45,134 bases of DNA, taken from Paludibacteraceae bacterium (lineage in GTDB: Bacteria; Bacteroidota; Bacteroidia; Bacteroidales; Paludibacteraceae). The DNA lies in contig JAHDRA010000019.1 in NCBI GenBank assembly GCA_018433525.1, forward strand, positions 1 through 45,134, in the 5' to 3' direction. The notes beneath the pieces were generated by a model. The model saw only the letters and a list, made by a program, of their open reading frames with translations, was not told where the DNA came from and ran no database searches. A program made the position numbers and the translations under genes. The stretch's first letter is position 1. Each line of letters opens with the position of its first letter. Shown piece by piece: positions 1 to 8,892 of the stretch.

Positions 1-375
1 GCATGTTCGCGCGATAGCACCAAAGTTTCGTACATCGGTTATTCTGTCCAAAACCACTATAAAAGGCATTTTCCCGACTTCGTACACGGCAGGAATAATA
101 TCTTCGATGCGCTGATAGGTTACGGGCGAAGTAAAAGCAATAACACCCTGATGATTTTTGTCGGTAAATTTATTTAATTTTTCCAATGGAACGAATTGCA
201 CCGGAATATGAAGTCCTTTGGTAGCAGCGAAAAGTTCACGTGAAATTTCATTGCTCATGTCGCGTCGCAACAAAATTTTGTCAATGTCTTTCCCCGACTG
301 TATGGCCTCCAGTACCGGTCTAATGCCAAAAATCATTTCTTTTTCGGGTCGTCTTTTGTTTTTGTAGATAGTCAT
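1..375 (-). CDS. rlmB: 23S rRNA (guanosine-2'-O-)methyltransferase RlmB, N-terminal part (cut by window edge)
   Basis: The open frame starts at an ATG at 373-375 and runs off the left edge, giving 125 residues with no stop. The N-terminus has a substrate-binding-like segment (FGIRPVLEAIQSGKDIDKI, then QGVIAF near residue 80). The visible end holds the first SpoU/TrmH motif, LDRITDVRNFGAIARTC, whose Asn and Arg belong to the S-adenosylmethionine trefoil-knot methyltransferase family. Known members methylate the ribose of G2251 in 23S rRNA. The gene starts 24 bases after the stop of the small upstream gene and probably shares its promoter. The C-terminal knot lies outside the window, so the choice of RlmB over another TrmH-family paralogue rests on the N-terminal domain. 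Confidence 0.85.
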   Translation of the reverse strand, partial: MTIYKNKRRPEKEMIFGIRPVLEAIQSGKDIDKILLRRDMSNEISRELFAATKGLHIPVQFVPLEKLNKFTDKNHQGVIAFTSPVTYQRIEDIIPAVYEVGKMPFIVVLDRITDVRNFGAIARTC

Positions 376-399
376 GCAATTAATTTTTACAATTTCTCG

Positions 400-804
400 T
401 TACAGAAGTTTTTGTTTTATTTCGCCAATACGCATTTCTCTTTCAAAAGAAAAAGTTTTATCCTTTTCGTTCAGCAAACTGTACAGTTCCAATGTTTTTT
501 CGTAAAAACCGTTGGCTTCGGCAGGCTGATGATTCTGTTCCAAAGCATTGGCAGTTTCGTAGGTCAATTGAACCAGCAAATCCAAAATGGAAGCCGAATA
601 ATTTGCTTTGCGAACAGTTTCGATGAATTTCTCTGTCGGTTCAATCGATAATTCTTTCAAATCAAAATTTAAAAGTTCGCGATAGGTACTGTCAGCCATT
701 TTCAATGCATCTTCGGGAAATCCGCTGTCGCGAAATCCCAACATGGCTGCAATGACGCGGCTCAATTTTTCGAGATATTTCAATAAATAATCTTCTGTGG
801 GCAT
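400..804 (-). CDS. Small conserved helical protein (possibly DUF6483-like)
   Basis: About 134 residues from ATG at 804; an upstream in-frame ATG at 831 would add nine. I chose 804 because the sequence then opens MPTEDYLLKYLEKLSRVIAAM, which resembles the N-terminus of small DUF6483-type proteins, and because it leaves a normal leader after the predicted promoter at 851-858. The protein is soluble, almost entirely helical in composition and rich in Glu, Lys and Leu. The second half (NALEQNHQPAEANGFYEKTL) looks like one tetratricopeptide-type helical pair. It has no signal peptide, cysteines or catalytic motif. It precedes rlmB by 24 bases and is probably cotranscribed with it. The function is unknown; the family suggestion is a weak recollection. 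Confidence 0.7.
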   Translation of the reverse strand: MPTEDYLLKYLEKLSRVIAAMLGFRDSGFPEDALKMADSTYRELLNFDLKELSIEPTEKFIETVRKANYSASILDLLVQLTYETANALEQNHQPAEANGFYEKTLELYSLLNEKDKTFSFEREMRIGEIKQKLL

Positions 805-850
805 TTTTGAAGTAATCAGTTTTAAAAACAATAAAATCCAAAATTTTTTG

Positions 851-858
851 CAAAGTTA
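851..858 (-). promoter_or_regulatory. Predicted -7 element for the small protein-rlmB unit
   Basis: On the minus strand this reads TAACTTTG, an exact match to the Bacteroidota -7 consensus TAnnTTTG, about 47 bases before the chosen start at 804. No convincing -33 TTTG box is seen. Confidence 0.45.
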
Positions 859-972
859 GCCAAATAATTGCATTTCTTTTTTATGCGAACAAAAATAATT
901 ATGTTATTTCGTTGACAAGTAAAAAGATAGGAGCGTATTTGCAAATTATGAACGACCTGAGTTTATTTGAAT

Positions 973-980
973 TATCTTTG
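973..980 (+). promoter_or_regulatory. Predicted -7 element for the EamA transporter gene
   Basis: TATCTTTG matches TAnnTTTG and lies about 53 bases ahead of the GTG start at 1034, in the divergent region between two genes. Confidence 0.4.
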
Positions 981-1033
981 CAAAAATTTTTTGCAAAAAA
1001 TATTGTTTAACCCAATCATAAATTTAAAAAAAA

Positions 1034-1912
1034 GTGTTTTCCCATACAGGAGAAATAGCAGGATTAATGGTAGCGCTCTGTTGGACAATGAGTGCTTTGT
1101 TTTTTGAGAAAGCCGGTCATAAAATCGGTTCCCTTACGGTGAACGTGATTCGTTTATCGTTGGCAGTGGTATTTCTGGGTATCACAACTTTTTTTACACG
1201 CGGCTTTTTCTTTCCCACTGATGCTACACATTATCAATGGTTCTGGCTTGGACTTTCGGGTATTATAGGTTTCTTTTTGGGCGATTTGTTCCTTTTCAAA
1301 TCCTATACGGTGATTGGTTCGCGTACAGCACAGTTGATTATGAGCTTGTGTCCCATGTTGACGGCTTTAATCGGTTGGTTTTTTTTGGATGAAAAGCTTT
1401 CGCTGAAAAGTATTCTTGGCATAGTGATATGTGTAACAGGGATTATCATAGCCATTTCAAATCGGAAATTGAAGCTGAATATTCCTTTTAAAGGTTTTTT
1501 ACTGGCTTTTGGAGGTGCTTTGGGACAGGCGGTAGGATTAATTTTAAGCAAAAAAGGAATTGGAAATTACGATCCTGTTGCAGCTACTCAAATACGAGCC
1601 CTGTTTGGACTGATTTGCTTTGCTTTATTTATCACTTTTTTGGGTCGATGGAAGCAGGTGTCAGCCGCTTTTACCAACAAATCCGCATTAAAATCGGTAA
1701 CGGTAGGCACATTTTTCGGCCCGTTTGTAGGCGTGGCGTTATCCATGTTTGCCATTCAACATACAAAAACCGGCATAGCTTCCACATTAATGGCACTGGT
1801 TCCGGTGTTTATCATTTGGCCTTCGGCAGTTATGTTTAAAGAAAGAATCACCATTCCACAGATAATCGGAGCATTTGTCAGCATAGCAGGCGTCAGCTTG
1901 TTTTTCCTTTGA
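1034..1912 (+). CDS. DMT-superfamily (EamA) inner-membrane transporter
   Basis: 292 residues, almost wholly hydrophobic, with about ten predicted membrane helices arranged as two EamA repeats (roughly residues 5-140 and 150-290). The first repeat contains GLSGIIGFFLGDLFLFKS, and each repeat ends in the usual pattern of a Pro- or Leu-rich helix, a short ERI or EKLS loop, and a final helix with IxGxxxxxxG. The start is a GTG at 1034 giving the N-terminus MFSHTGEIAGLMVALCW; an ATG at 1067 would cut into the first helix and is less likely. Relatives export or import small metabolites, but the substrate cannot be read from the sequence. It is a single-gene unit, convergent with gdhA and sharing a bidirectional terminator. 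Confidence 0.9.
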   Translation: MFSHTGEIAGLMVALCWTMSALFFEKAGHKIGSLTVNVIRLSLAVVFLGITTFFTRGFFFPTDATHYQWFWLGLSGIIGFFLGDLFLFKSYTVIGSRTAQLIMSLCPMLTALIGWFFLDEKLSLKSILGIVICVTGIIIAISNRKLKLNIPFKGFLLAFGGALGQAVGLILSKKGIGNYDPVAATQIRALFGLICFALFITFLGRWKQVSAAFTNKSALKSVTVGTFFGPFVGVALSMFAIQHTKTGIASTLMALVPVFIIWPSAVMFKERITIPQIIGAFVSIAGVSLFFL

Positions 1913-1925
1913 GTAGAATAAAAAA

Positions 1926-1959
1926 AGGTTCTCGAAAATTATCGGAGAACCTCTTTTTT
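1926..1959. terminator. Bidirectional intrinsic terminator between EamA gene and gdhA
   Basis: Perfect 8-bp stem AGGTTCTC (1926-1933) / GAGAACCT (1945-1952), an 11-base loop, a T-run at 1954-1959, and an A-run at 1921-1926 that serves the opposite strand. Confidence 0.8.
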
Positions 1960-1977
1960 ATTTTTTTAAAAATTTGC

Positions 1978-3315
1978 TTAAATGATGCCTTGTGCCATCA
2001 TGGCTTTTGCAACTTTCATGAATCCGGCAATGTTTGCACCTTTCACATAATTTACATATCCGTCGGCTTCAGTTCCGTATTTTACACAAGCTTCGTGGAT
2101 ATTTTGCATAATTTGCTGAAGCTTTTGATCCACTTCTTCTCTTGTCCAATTCAATCTCATGGAGTTTTGAGTCATTTCCAATCCGGAAACGGAAACGCCA
2201 CCGGCATTGGCCGCTTTGCCCGGAGCATAAAGAATTTTATTTTTCAGGAACACATCAACAGCTTCAGGAGTTGAAGGCATGTTGGCTCCTTCAGAAACGG
2301 CAATACAACCATTTTTAACAAGCATTTCGGCATCTTCGCCTGTTATTTCGTTTTGCGTAGCCGAAGGCAAAGCAATAGTACATTTTTCGCCCCAAGGACG
2401 TGCACCTTCAACATATTTGCATCCATTTTTTTCGGCATATTCTCTAATACGTCCACGATAAACATTTTTCAGTTCGAAAACGTAAGCCAGTTTTTCTTCA
2501 TCGATGCCATCCGGGTCATAAATATAACCATTGCTGTCGGAAAGAGTAATAACTTTGGCTCCGAGTTGGAGTGCTTTCTGGGCAGTGTAGGTTGCAACGT
2601 TTCCTGAACCGGAAATGGCAACCACTTGACCTTTCAAATCGTGAATACCTTTTGTTTTCAGCATATTCATCAAGAAGTAGATGTTCCCGTATCCGGTGGC
2701 TTCGGGACGAATCAGTGAACCTCCAAATTCGAGCCCTTTCCCTGTAAGAACACCGTTGGCTTCATTTCTGAGTTTTTTGTACATGCCGTACATATAACCG
2801 ATTTCACGTCCGCCAACGCCTATGTCGCCGGCAGGTACATCGGTATCAGGACCGACAATTTTGTTCAATTCAAGCATAAATGCCTGGCAAAAACGCATAA
2901 CTTCAGCGTCCGATTTTCCTTTGGGATTAAAATCGGAACCACCTTTAGCTCCACCCATTGGAAGAGTAGTTAAGGCGTTTTTAAAAGTTTGTTCAAAAGC
3001 AAGAAATTTCAAAATTCCGGGATATACGGAAGGATGGAAACGCAAACCACCTTTGTAAGGTCCAATGGCGTTGTTGTGCTGCACTCTGTAACCCATGTTG
3101 GTTTGAATATTGCCCTTGTCGTCAACCCAAGTTACGCGGAAAGATAAAATTCTGTCCGGAATAACCAAGCGTTCTACCAAATTTTGTTTTTCAAATTCGG
3201 GATGAGCATTGTAAACATCTACAATAGATTCCAATACTTCCTGTACTGCCTGATAATACTCCGGCTCATTGGGAAATCTCCTTTTCAAATTGTCAATTAC
3301 CTGTTCTACTTTCAT
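1978..3315 (-). CDS. gdhA: NADP-specific glutamate dehydrogenase
   Basis: 445 residues, the usual length of hexameric bacterial GDH. It catalyses the reversible reductive amination of 2-oxoglutarate with ammonium and NADPH in the cytoplasm. Substrate-binding motifs are clear: GPYKGGLRFHP (residues 85-95) with Lys88, and LPMGGAKGGSDFNPKG (118-133) with the likely catalytic Lys124, followed by PAGDIGVGGREIGYM. A Rossmann domain follows with VAISGSGNVATYTAQKA (GxGxxA pattern). It stands alone on the minus strand with its own predicted promoter at 3353-3360. Its C-terminal end (GFMKVAKAMMAQGII) is intact. No unusual residues were seen. Confidence 0.97.
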   Translation of the reverse strand: MKVEQVIDNLKRRFPNEPEYYQAVQEVLESIVDVYNAHPEFEKQNLVERLVIPDRILSFRVTWVDDKGNIQTNMGYRVQHNNAIGPYKGGLRFHPSVYPGILKFLAFEQTFKNALTTLPMGGAKGGSDFNPKGKSDAEVMRFCQAFMLELNKIVGPDTDVPAGDIGVGGREIGYMYGMYKKLRNEANGVLTGKGLEFGGSLIRPEATGYGNIYFLMNMLKTKGIHDLKGQVVAISGSGNVATYTAQKALQLGAKVITLSDSNGYIYDPDGIDEEKLAYVFELKNVYRGRIREYAEKNGCKYVEGARPWGEKCTIALPSATQNEITGEDAEMLVKNGCIAVSEGANMPSTPEAVDVFLKNKILYAPGKAANAGGVSVSGLEMTQNSMRLNWTREEVDQKLQQIMQNIHEACVKYGTEADGYVNYVKGANIAGFMKVAKAMMAQGII

Positions 3316-3352
3316 TTTGTTTATGTTTTTTATTTTTTATAGTTTTCGGTTG

Positions 3353-3360
3353 CAAAGTTA
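3353..3360 (-). promoter_or_regulatory. Predicted -7 element of gdhA
   Basis: The minus strand reads TAACTTTG (TAnnTTTG), 38 bases before the gdhA ATG. A TTTTG at 3386-3390 may act as the -33 box, but its spacing is a few bases longer than typical. Confidence 0.5.
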
Positions 3361-3583
3361 TAACAAAATAGTAATATCTGTATATCAAAAAGCGGAAATT
3401 TTGCAATATTTTTTATTATTTTTCTTATGATGACTGTTGACATTTTTATTTTTTTCGGAAGAAATTTATTTGTATTGTTGTTAAATTTAAAATTATCCTA
3501 TCAAAACGACAGTATTTATATTTTATGAAAATGATTTTTTGGGTTTTGTCCGAGATTTTTCTTTAATATTAGAAAAAAAACTG

Positions 3584-3591
3584 TATTTTTG
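3584..3591 (+). promoter_or_regulatory. Predicted -7 element of tRNA-Ser
   Basis: TATTTTTG matches TAnnTTTG and ends 21 bases before the mature tRNA 5' end. The 220 bases between it and the gdhA promoter are AT-rich; I saw no gene there. Confidence 0.4.
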
Positions 3592-3612
3592 CAACATAAA
3601 ATTTTGTTGACC

Positions 3613-3699
3613 GGAAAGTTGCCGGAGTGGTCGATCGGGACGGTCTCGAAAACCGTTGTACGGGTAACTGTACCGAGAGTTCGAATCTCTCACTTTCCG
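3613..3699 (+). tRNA. tRNA-Ser (anticodon CGA)
   Basis: 87-nt class II tRNA. The acceptor arms GGAAAGT (3613-3619) and ACTTTCC (3692-3698) pair fully, with discriminator G at 3699. The anticodon stem ACGGT/ACCGT encloses the loop CTCGAAA, giving anticodon CGA at 3647-3649, which decodes UCG. A long variable arm (about 3657-3674) and the T arm GAGAG-TTCGAAT-CTCTC (3675-3691) confirm the serine type. CCA is not encoded. A T-run (3701-3708) right after the gene is a plausible terminator. The next gene is a restriction-modification gene. Confidence 0.97.
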
Positions 3700-3870
3700 C
3701 TTTTTTTTCAAAAGTTTTTTATTTTAGTGGTTCATGAAACCCTAATTTTCTCTTCATTTCTTTGTCTTTACAAGCAAAACGCTATATTTCATTTCTTTTA
3801 CACATGTTTTTTGCCAATCTCTTTAAGTGATTGAGTTTTTTAATTGTGTTTTTCCCATGTTATTTATTTT

Positions 3871-6800
3871 ATGCTGAAACAGTATTTAAACAGCCTTCAA
3901 GCGACTTTTAATCAAGGTGATGCACGTGAAGAGAGTTATTACGGGCATTTGAAAGATTTGTTGCTGAATTATACTGATGAACGTCAGACAAATAAGGTTG
4001 ACATTACTGTTTTACCTAAACCAACGGAAGCCGGCAATCCCGATTTTCGTATTTGGGACGGGAAAAATCACATTACCGGCTATATTGAAGCCAAAGACCC
4101 TTCTGTTACAAATCTTGACAAAATTGAAGTTTCGGGGCAGTTGAAACGTTACCGCGAAACTTTTCCGAATGTTATCCTTACCAATTTTTACGAGTTTCGG
4201 CTTTATCGAAATGGAGAGTTGATAAAACAAGTTCTGGTTGGACGACCTGAGTTGGCAAGAAAGCTAAAAACTGTTCCTCCGGTAGAAAACGAAACGGCTT
4301 TTTTCGATTTGCTCGATACGTTTTTTTCCTTTTCGCTGCCTCACGTACGCAATGCTCAATCGCTGGCAACAGAGTTGGCAAAACGCACCCGATTCTTGCG
4401 TGATGAAGTGGTAAGTATCGAACTCGATGAAGAAGAAAAACGTGGTAAAAAAGCTATTCTTGGTTTTTATGAAGCTTTTCGTAAATATCTGATTGGAACT
4501 TTGACAAAAGAAGCTTTTGCCGATTTGTATTCTCAAACATTGACGTACGGATTGTTTGCTGCCCGTACGCGTTCTGATAATTCCTTCAATCGCGAGCTCG
4601 CTTTCAAATATATTCCCAATACTATTGGCATTCTACGTGACGTTTTTCGATTTATTTCACTGGAAGATCCACCCAAACCTTTACAAGTCATTGTAGACGA
4701 TATTGCTGAAGTTTTGAGCGTTACGGATGTAAGGAAAATTCTGGAAGATTATTTTGAAGAAGGAAAGGGGCAAGATCCAATTGTTCATTTTTACGAAACT
4801 TTTTTGACAGCCTATGATCCTTCCATCCGTGAAAAACGAGGTGTTTACTATACGCCTGAACCTGTTGTTAGATATATTGTGCGGTCGGTGAACGAACTTT
4901 TGAAAACGCATTTCGATATGCCTGACGGACTGGCTTCCAAAAATGTTACCTTGCTTGATCCGGCAGCAGGAACGCTTACTTTCCCTGCTGAAGCCGTAAA
5001 GTTGGCTGTAAAAGAATTTACCGAAAAATATGGGACTGGTGGACGAAACAATTTTATCCGTAATCAGGTTTTGGAGAACTTTTTTGCTTTTGAACTAATG
5101 ATGGCGCCTTACGCCATTGGACATTTAAAAATGAGTTTTTTGCTGGAAGAGCTGGGTTACAAACTCAATGATGAGGAAAGGTTTAAACTTTATTTGACTA
5201 ATACGTTGGAAATGGATGAGCTGGAGCAAATTTCCATACCCGGCCTCAGTTCGTTGAGTGAAGAAAGTCATTTGGCAGGCAAAATTAAAAAGGAACAGCC
5301 CGTTCTGGTAATTCTTGGAAATCCTCCTTACAGCGGAATTTCGGCCAATATTAACGAATGGACGGAAAAACTGCTTAAACAAAATATTGATGGAGCTCAA
5401 AGCTATTATGAAGTGGACGGCAAAACGCTCGGAGAGAAAAATCCGAAATGGTTACAGGACGATTATGTCAAATTTTTGCGTTTCGCTCAGTGGAAAATTC
5501 AAAAAGCGGGTTTTGGTGTAGTGGGTATGATTACCAACCACAGTTATCTCGATAATCCGACTTTTCGCGGAATGAGGCAAAGTTTGATGAAAACTTTCAA
5601 TGAAATATACATTCTCGACTTGCATGGCAACAGTCTGAAAAAAGAAACGGCGCCGGATGGAGGAAAAGATGAAAATGTTTTTGATATTCGTCAGGGAACG
5701 GCAATAGCCATTTTTGTAAAACAAAAGGAGAAATCAGACTGCAAGGTTTATCATGCCGAACTTTTTGGTAAACGGCAAAGTAAATACGACTGGCTGGATG
5801 CCCATCAGTTGAACATTAAAAATTATCAGTTGCTGAAACCAGAAAGTCCGTGGTATTTTTTTATTCCGAGAAATACGCAAAATATCAAATATTATTTGAA
5901 ATGGAAACAAATAAACCAGATTTTTCCTGTAAATGGTGTTGGCATAACAACTGCCAGAGATAATTTCGTTATAGATTTCAGAAAAGAAGCTCTTTTGAAC
6001 AGAATAAGACTTTTTAAAAACTCAAAATTTAGTGATAACGAACTCTATCAATTTTTTCATATTAACAAAAAAATAGGTTGGAACATTCGTAAAGCATGGA
6101 ATATGTTACAAGATATTCCTGATAATGAGTTGGAAAATTTTATTTTTGATTTTATTTACCGACCATTTGATCATCGATATATTTTTTGGCACGATTCATT
6201 GGTTTGGAGAACTGTGAAGCAGATTATGTCTCATATACTGAAAGAAAATCTTTCAATAACGACAGTAAGACAAGTAAAGGCCGGAGAAACATGGCAACAT
6301 AGTTTAGTTTCCGATAAATTAATCGAAAGTTGCTATATATCAAATAAAACAAGCGAAATTTGTTATGCTTTTCCCCTTTATCTTTACAATGAGCATACTC
6401 CAAAAAAATCCCGCACGCAATACATGATGATGTTGTTTGAACCGGAAACCGAATACGGGAATAGCAACAAAGAGCCCAATATCGACAAAAAGATTTATCA
6501 AACATTGAACCAAAACTACGGGCATGAACTTACGCCCGAAGAAATTCTGTATTACATTTATGCCGTCTTTTACAGCAATATTTATCGTGAAAAATATGCC
6601 GAGTTTTTGAAAATCGATTTTCCACGTGTGCCTTTCACAACTGATTACAAGGTTTTCAGCAAAATGGCTGCTTTGGGAAATGAATTGGTGGATTTACATT
6701 TGATGAAAAGCAGTCGACTCAATACACTTGTTTCCAAATTTCAGGGCGAAGGCGAAAATGACGTTATAGAAGAAATAATTTTTCGCCCGGAAGAAAGTCG

Positions 6801-7032
6801 GATTTACATCAATTCGGAAAAATATTTCGATAATGTAACACCTCAGGTTTGGGACTATCAGGTTGGAGGTTATCGGGTACTTCAAAAATATCTGAAAGAC
6901 AGAAAGGGAAGAAAAATGGATGATTTTGTTCATTATTCGCAAATAATTTCGGCATTGAATTATACCATTGAAATTCAACAGGAAATAGATACTTTTTATT
7001 CTGAAGCTGAAAAAGAGGTAATCGAATTTTGA
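3871..7032 (+). CDS. Single-chain type ISP-like restriction-modification protein (nuclease + N6-adenine methyltransferase + specificity domain)
   Basis: 1053 residues from ATG at 3871; a TTG nine codons upstream is less likely. Domains in order: an N-terminal PD-(D/E)xK nuclease (Asp58, then Glu73 and Lys75 in YIEAKDP); a helical spacer; an N6-adenine methyltransferase with the SAM motif DPAAGTLTFP (from residue 363) and catalytic NPPY (from 484); and a C-terminal region with RPFDHRYIFWHDSLVWR and YREKYAEFLKIDFPRVPF, features of type ISP specificity domains. Classical ISP enzymes such as LlaGI and LlaBIII are about 1500-1600 residues and carry a helicase between nuclease and methyltransferase. 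I see no Walker A or DEAD-type motif here, so it would work more like a type IIG enzyme. It probably both methylates and cuts one target sequence, which is unknown. It lies 171 bases after tRNA-Ser and has no separate R, M or S partner. Confidence 0.9.
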   Translation: MLKQYLNSLQATFNQGDAREESYYGHLKDLLLNYTDERQTNKVDITVLPKPTEAGNPDFRIWDGKNHITGYIEAKDPSVTNLDKIEVSGQLKRYRETFPNVILTNFYEFRLYRNGELIKQVLVGRPELARKLKTVPPVENETAFFDLLDTFFSFSLPHVRNAQSLATELAKRTRFLRDEVVSIELDEEEKRGKKAILGFYEAFRKYLIGTLTKEAFADLYSQTLTYGLFAARTRSDNSFNRELAFKYIPNTIGILRDVFRFISLEDPPKPLQVIVDDIAEVLSVTDVRKILEDYFEEGKGQDPIVHFYETFLTAYDPSIREKRGVYYTPEPVVRYIVRSVNELLKTHFDMPDGLASKNVTLLDPAAGTLTFPAEAVKLAVKEFTEKYGTGGRNNFIRNQVLENFFAFELMMAPYAIGHLKMSFLLEELGYKLNDEERFKLYLTNTLEMDELEQISIPGLSSLSEESHLAGKIKKEQPVLVILGNPPYSGISANINEWTEKLLKQNIDGAQSYYEVDGKTLGEKNPKWLQDDYVKFLRFAQWKIQKAGFGVVGMITNHSYLDNPTFRGMRQSLMKTFNEIYILDLHGNSLKKETAPDGGKDENVFDIRQGTAIAIFVKQKEKSDCKVYHAELFGKRQSKYDWLDAHQLNIKNYQLLKPESPWYFFIPRNTQNIKYYLKWKQINQIFPVNGVGITTARDNFVIDFRKEALLNRIRLFKNSKFSDNELYQFFHINKKIGWNIRKAWNMLQDIPDNELENFIFDFIYRPFDHRYIFWHDSLVWRTVKQIMSHILKENLSITTVRQVKAGETWQHSLVSDKLIESCYISNKTSEICYAFPLYLYNEHTPKKSRTQYMMMLFEPETEYGNSNKEPNIDKKIYQTLNQNYGHELTPEEILYYIYAVFYSNIYREKYAEFLKIDFPRVPFTTDYKVFSKMAALGNELVDLHLMKSSRLNTLVSKFQGEGENDVIEEIIFRPEESRIYINSEKYFDNVTPQVWDYQVGGYRVLQKYLKDRKGRKMDDFVHYSQIISALNYTIEIQQEIDTFYSEAEKEVIEF

Positions 7033-7217
7033 TATGACAGCTTTTTGAAAATTTTCTTGATTGTGAGAGGGCATTTCGACAGAATTTGAAAATTAGTGTT
7101 GTTTTTGTAAGTCAGTATGAAAAATCAATTCAAATAAGAAACTGCGTGTAGATAAATTGTTTTTTTGTTTGTTTACAGGCAAAATGCAAACATTTTTTTA
7201 ACAATTAAATTTAAACC

Positions 7218-8807
7218 ATGAAAACGAAAATCACTGTTTTACTGACGCTCATGCTTTTTTGCATGCAGGCAATTTTTTCCCAGAATCAGGACACGCTGTC
7301 GTCTCATCTGATTCTTTTTTACGAATTGAATGGAAACGGCAAAAATTCGGTTTCCGATAATAATCACTTAAAATTGAAAAGCCAACCCGGCAATTACTAT
7401 TACAAATGGACGACTGGCAAGGATGGTAAAGACAGCACGGCTGTGGTATTTGATGGAAATGCTCAAGGACTTAAAACACATCTGGATATTTCACCTCAAA
7501 ACCTTCCCGAAATTACCTATACGGCATGGGTTTTCGGACGTCCAGATGGATTCCTTTTTGGCTCGACACTTCCGGTAAATAATGAAAAAAAATTCAGTTC
7601 ACGATCGCTTCAAATTTCTAAAGGTGCCGTAATATGTGGATTCAATAAATTGGATTCTCTGAAAAATCCCTATTTTGCATCGCTTCGAAGTGCGACATTA
7701 AAGAAAGACAAATGGAATTTTATTGCCATGACGACCAACGCAAATGATTCTACCTTACGGCTTTATGTCAATGACGAATACTATGAATCGAAACCGGTAG
7801 TTTTTACAAAAAAAAGCAATTTCCTGATTATTGGAAACACGCAAAATTCGCCATACAACCGAGCTTTTAAAGGACAGGTGGACGAAATTCGGGTTTACAA
7901 CAAGGCGCTTTCTTCCGATGAGTTGTCGTCGATTAGTGGAATTTCCTTTGCTGATGCACAAAAGAGAATGGAACGAAATGAAACTATTCAGAAAGTTTTG
8001 CTTGCCGGATTGATTATTTTCCTTTTCGTTTCGGTCATTTATATGATTGTGGTACTTATAACCGAAAAAAGATACAAACCGATAAAAACTGCAAATAATA
8101 CTTCCTTCAGTGGCGACAGCAAAAATGCCCGTATCGACAGTGAAAAGGAGGATGCCAATCGGTTGGCTTCGGAATGTGTTGAAAAAGCTTTTGATACTTG
8201 GGAACCCGTCAGTGAAGAAAACGGACAGATTTTCCGTTCGCCAACCAAACGAAAACATTTTAAAACTACCTATCGTGCTTTAAACAAGGCAAAATCTTAT
8301 CAACCGACCGATAATGAAGTAATTGACCGTATGAATGATTTGGGAGGCTTGCTCAACAAACTCAGCAAACGAAAATTTTATGGAAACTGGTTTTTGGCAG
8401 TTTTATCGCTGATTTTTCCGGTGGTATATTTTCTGCTTGCAAAAAATCATCTCGATACCAAAGGCACAATAGGAGCGATGGTGATGTTTTTACCGACCGT
8501 AGCTTATATACTTTCCAATTTTGCACCCAATTATGTGGTTGCAAATCGAAAACATAATTCGGGTGGAGTTTTCGGCAAAATTATTGCTTTTATCATGGGA
8601 GCAGCAGCATCCGCAGTGGCAGTAGATTATTACACCGAAAAAACATGGAGCGATGGTAGTAAAACAACCGAATACGACACCGGTTCCAATGCTATGCAGC
8701 TGGTTATTTGGGCTGTTCTGATTATTGCAGCCATTTTGCTTTCAATGATTTTGGTTATCATAGCAGCGACCATAGCCTTTTTCCGAAATTATGTTTTTTA
8801 TTTGTAG
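7218..8807 (+). CDS. LamG-domain membrane protein of unknown function
   Basis: 529 residues. An N-terminal signal peptide (MKTKITVLLTLMLFCMQAIFS, probable cut before QNQD) leads to a concanavalin-A/LamG-like domain (about 30-240), recognised by the hydrophobic beta-strand pattern, KDKWNFIAMTTN, LRLYVND and the terminal VDEIRVYNKALSSDEL. A membrane helix follows (about 257-279), then a hydrophilic region (280-388), then four or more helices (about 390-408, 417-435, 452-470, 492-521). The LamG domain should sit outside the inner membrane and the 280-388 region in the cytoplasm. I do not recognise the membrane part. It follows the restriction-modification gene by 185 bases, a region holding nothing I can identify, and ends at a strong terminator. 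A link between the two genes is possible but not shown. Confidence 0.85.
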   Translation: MKTKITVLLTLMLFCMQAIFSQNQDTLSSHLILFYELNGNGKNSVSDNNHLKLKSQPGNYYYKWTTGKDGKDSTAVVFDGNAQGLKTHLDISPQNLPEITYTAWVFGRPDGFLFGSTLPVNNEKKFSSRSLQISKGAVICGFNKLDSLKNPYFASLRSATLKKDKWNFIAMTTNANDSTLRLYVNDEYYESKPVVFTKKSNFLIIGNTQNSPYNRAFKGQVDEIRVYNKALSSDELSSISGISFADAQKRMERNETIQKVLLAGLIIFLFVSVIYMIVVLITEKRYKPIKTANNTSFSGDSKNARIDSEKEDANRLASECVEKAFDTWEPVSEENGQIFRSPTKRKHFKTTYRALNKAKSYQPTDNEVIDRMNDLGGLLNKLSKRKFYGNWFLAVLSLIFPVVYFLLAKNHLDTKGTIGAMVMFLPTVAYILSNFAPNYVVANRKHNSGGVFGKIIAFIMGAAASAVAVDYYTEKTWSDGSKTTEYDTGSNAMQLVIWAVLIIAAILLSMILVIIAATIAFFRNYVFYL

Positions 8808-8816
8808 TAAAAAATT

Positions 8817-8842
8817 AAGCCCGGGTTTTCTCGGGCTTTTTT
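8817..8842. terminator. Bidirectional intrinsic terminator
   Basis: Stem AAGCCCG (8817-8823) / CGGGCTT (8832-8838), an 8-base loop, a T-run to 8842 on the plus strand and an A-run at 8809-8814 for the minus strand. It separates the LamG gene from the convergent DUF554 gene. Confidence 0.85.
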
Positions 8843-8892
8843 CTTCATTGAAAGTGAAATTCAGGAGCGAAATTTTTAATTTACAACGAATT

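Noticed and set aside
3523..3834. Open frames on both strands across the tRNA-Ser gene
   Set aside because: They overlap a well-folded tRNA and have no protein-like composition; they are chance frames.
4012..5724. Several 60-90 residue minus-strand frames inside the restriction-modification gene
   Set aside because: They are antisense shadows without motifs or promoters, rich in Phe, Arg and Ser as expected from the complementary frame.
3660..7217. Possible attachment-site duplication of the tRNA 3' end flanking the restriction-modification gene
   Set aside because: No copy of the T-arm/acceptor sequence was found in 7033-7217. A short GTGAGAGGGCATTTC stretch is too different to count.
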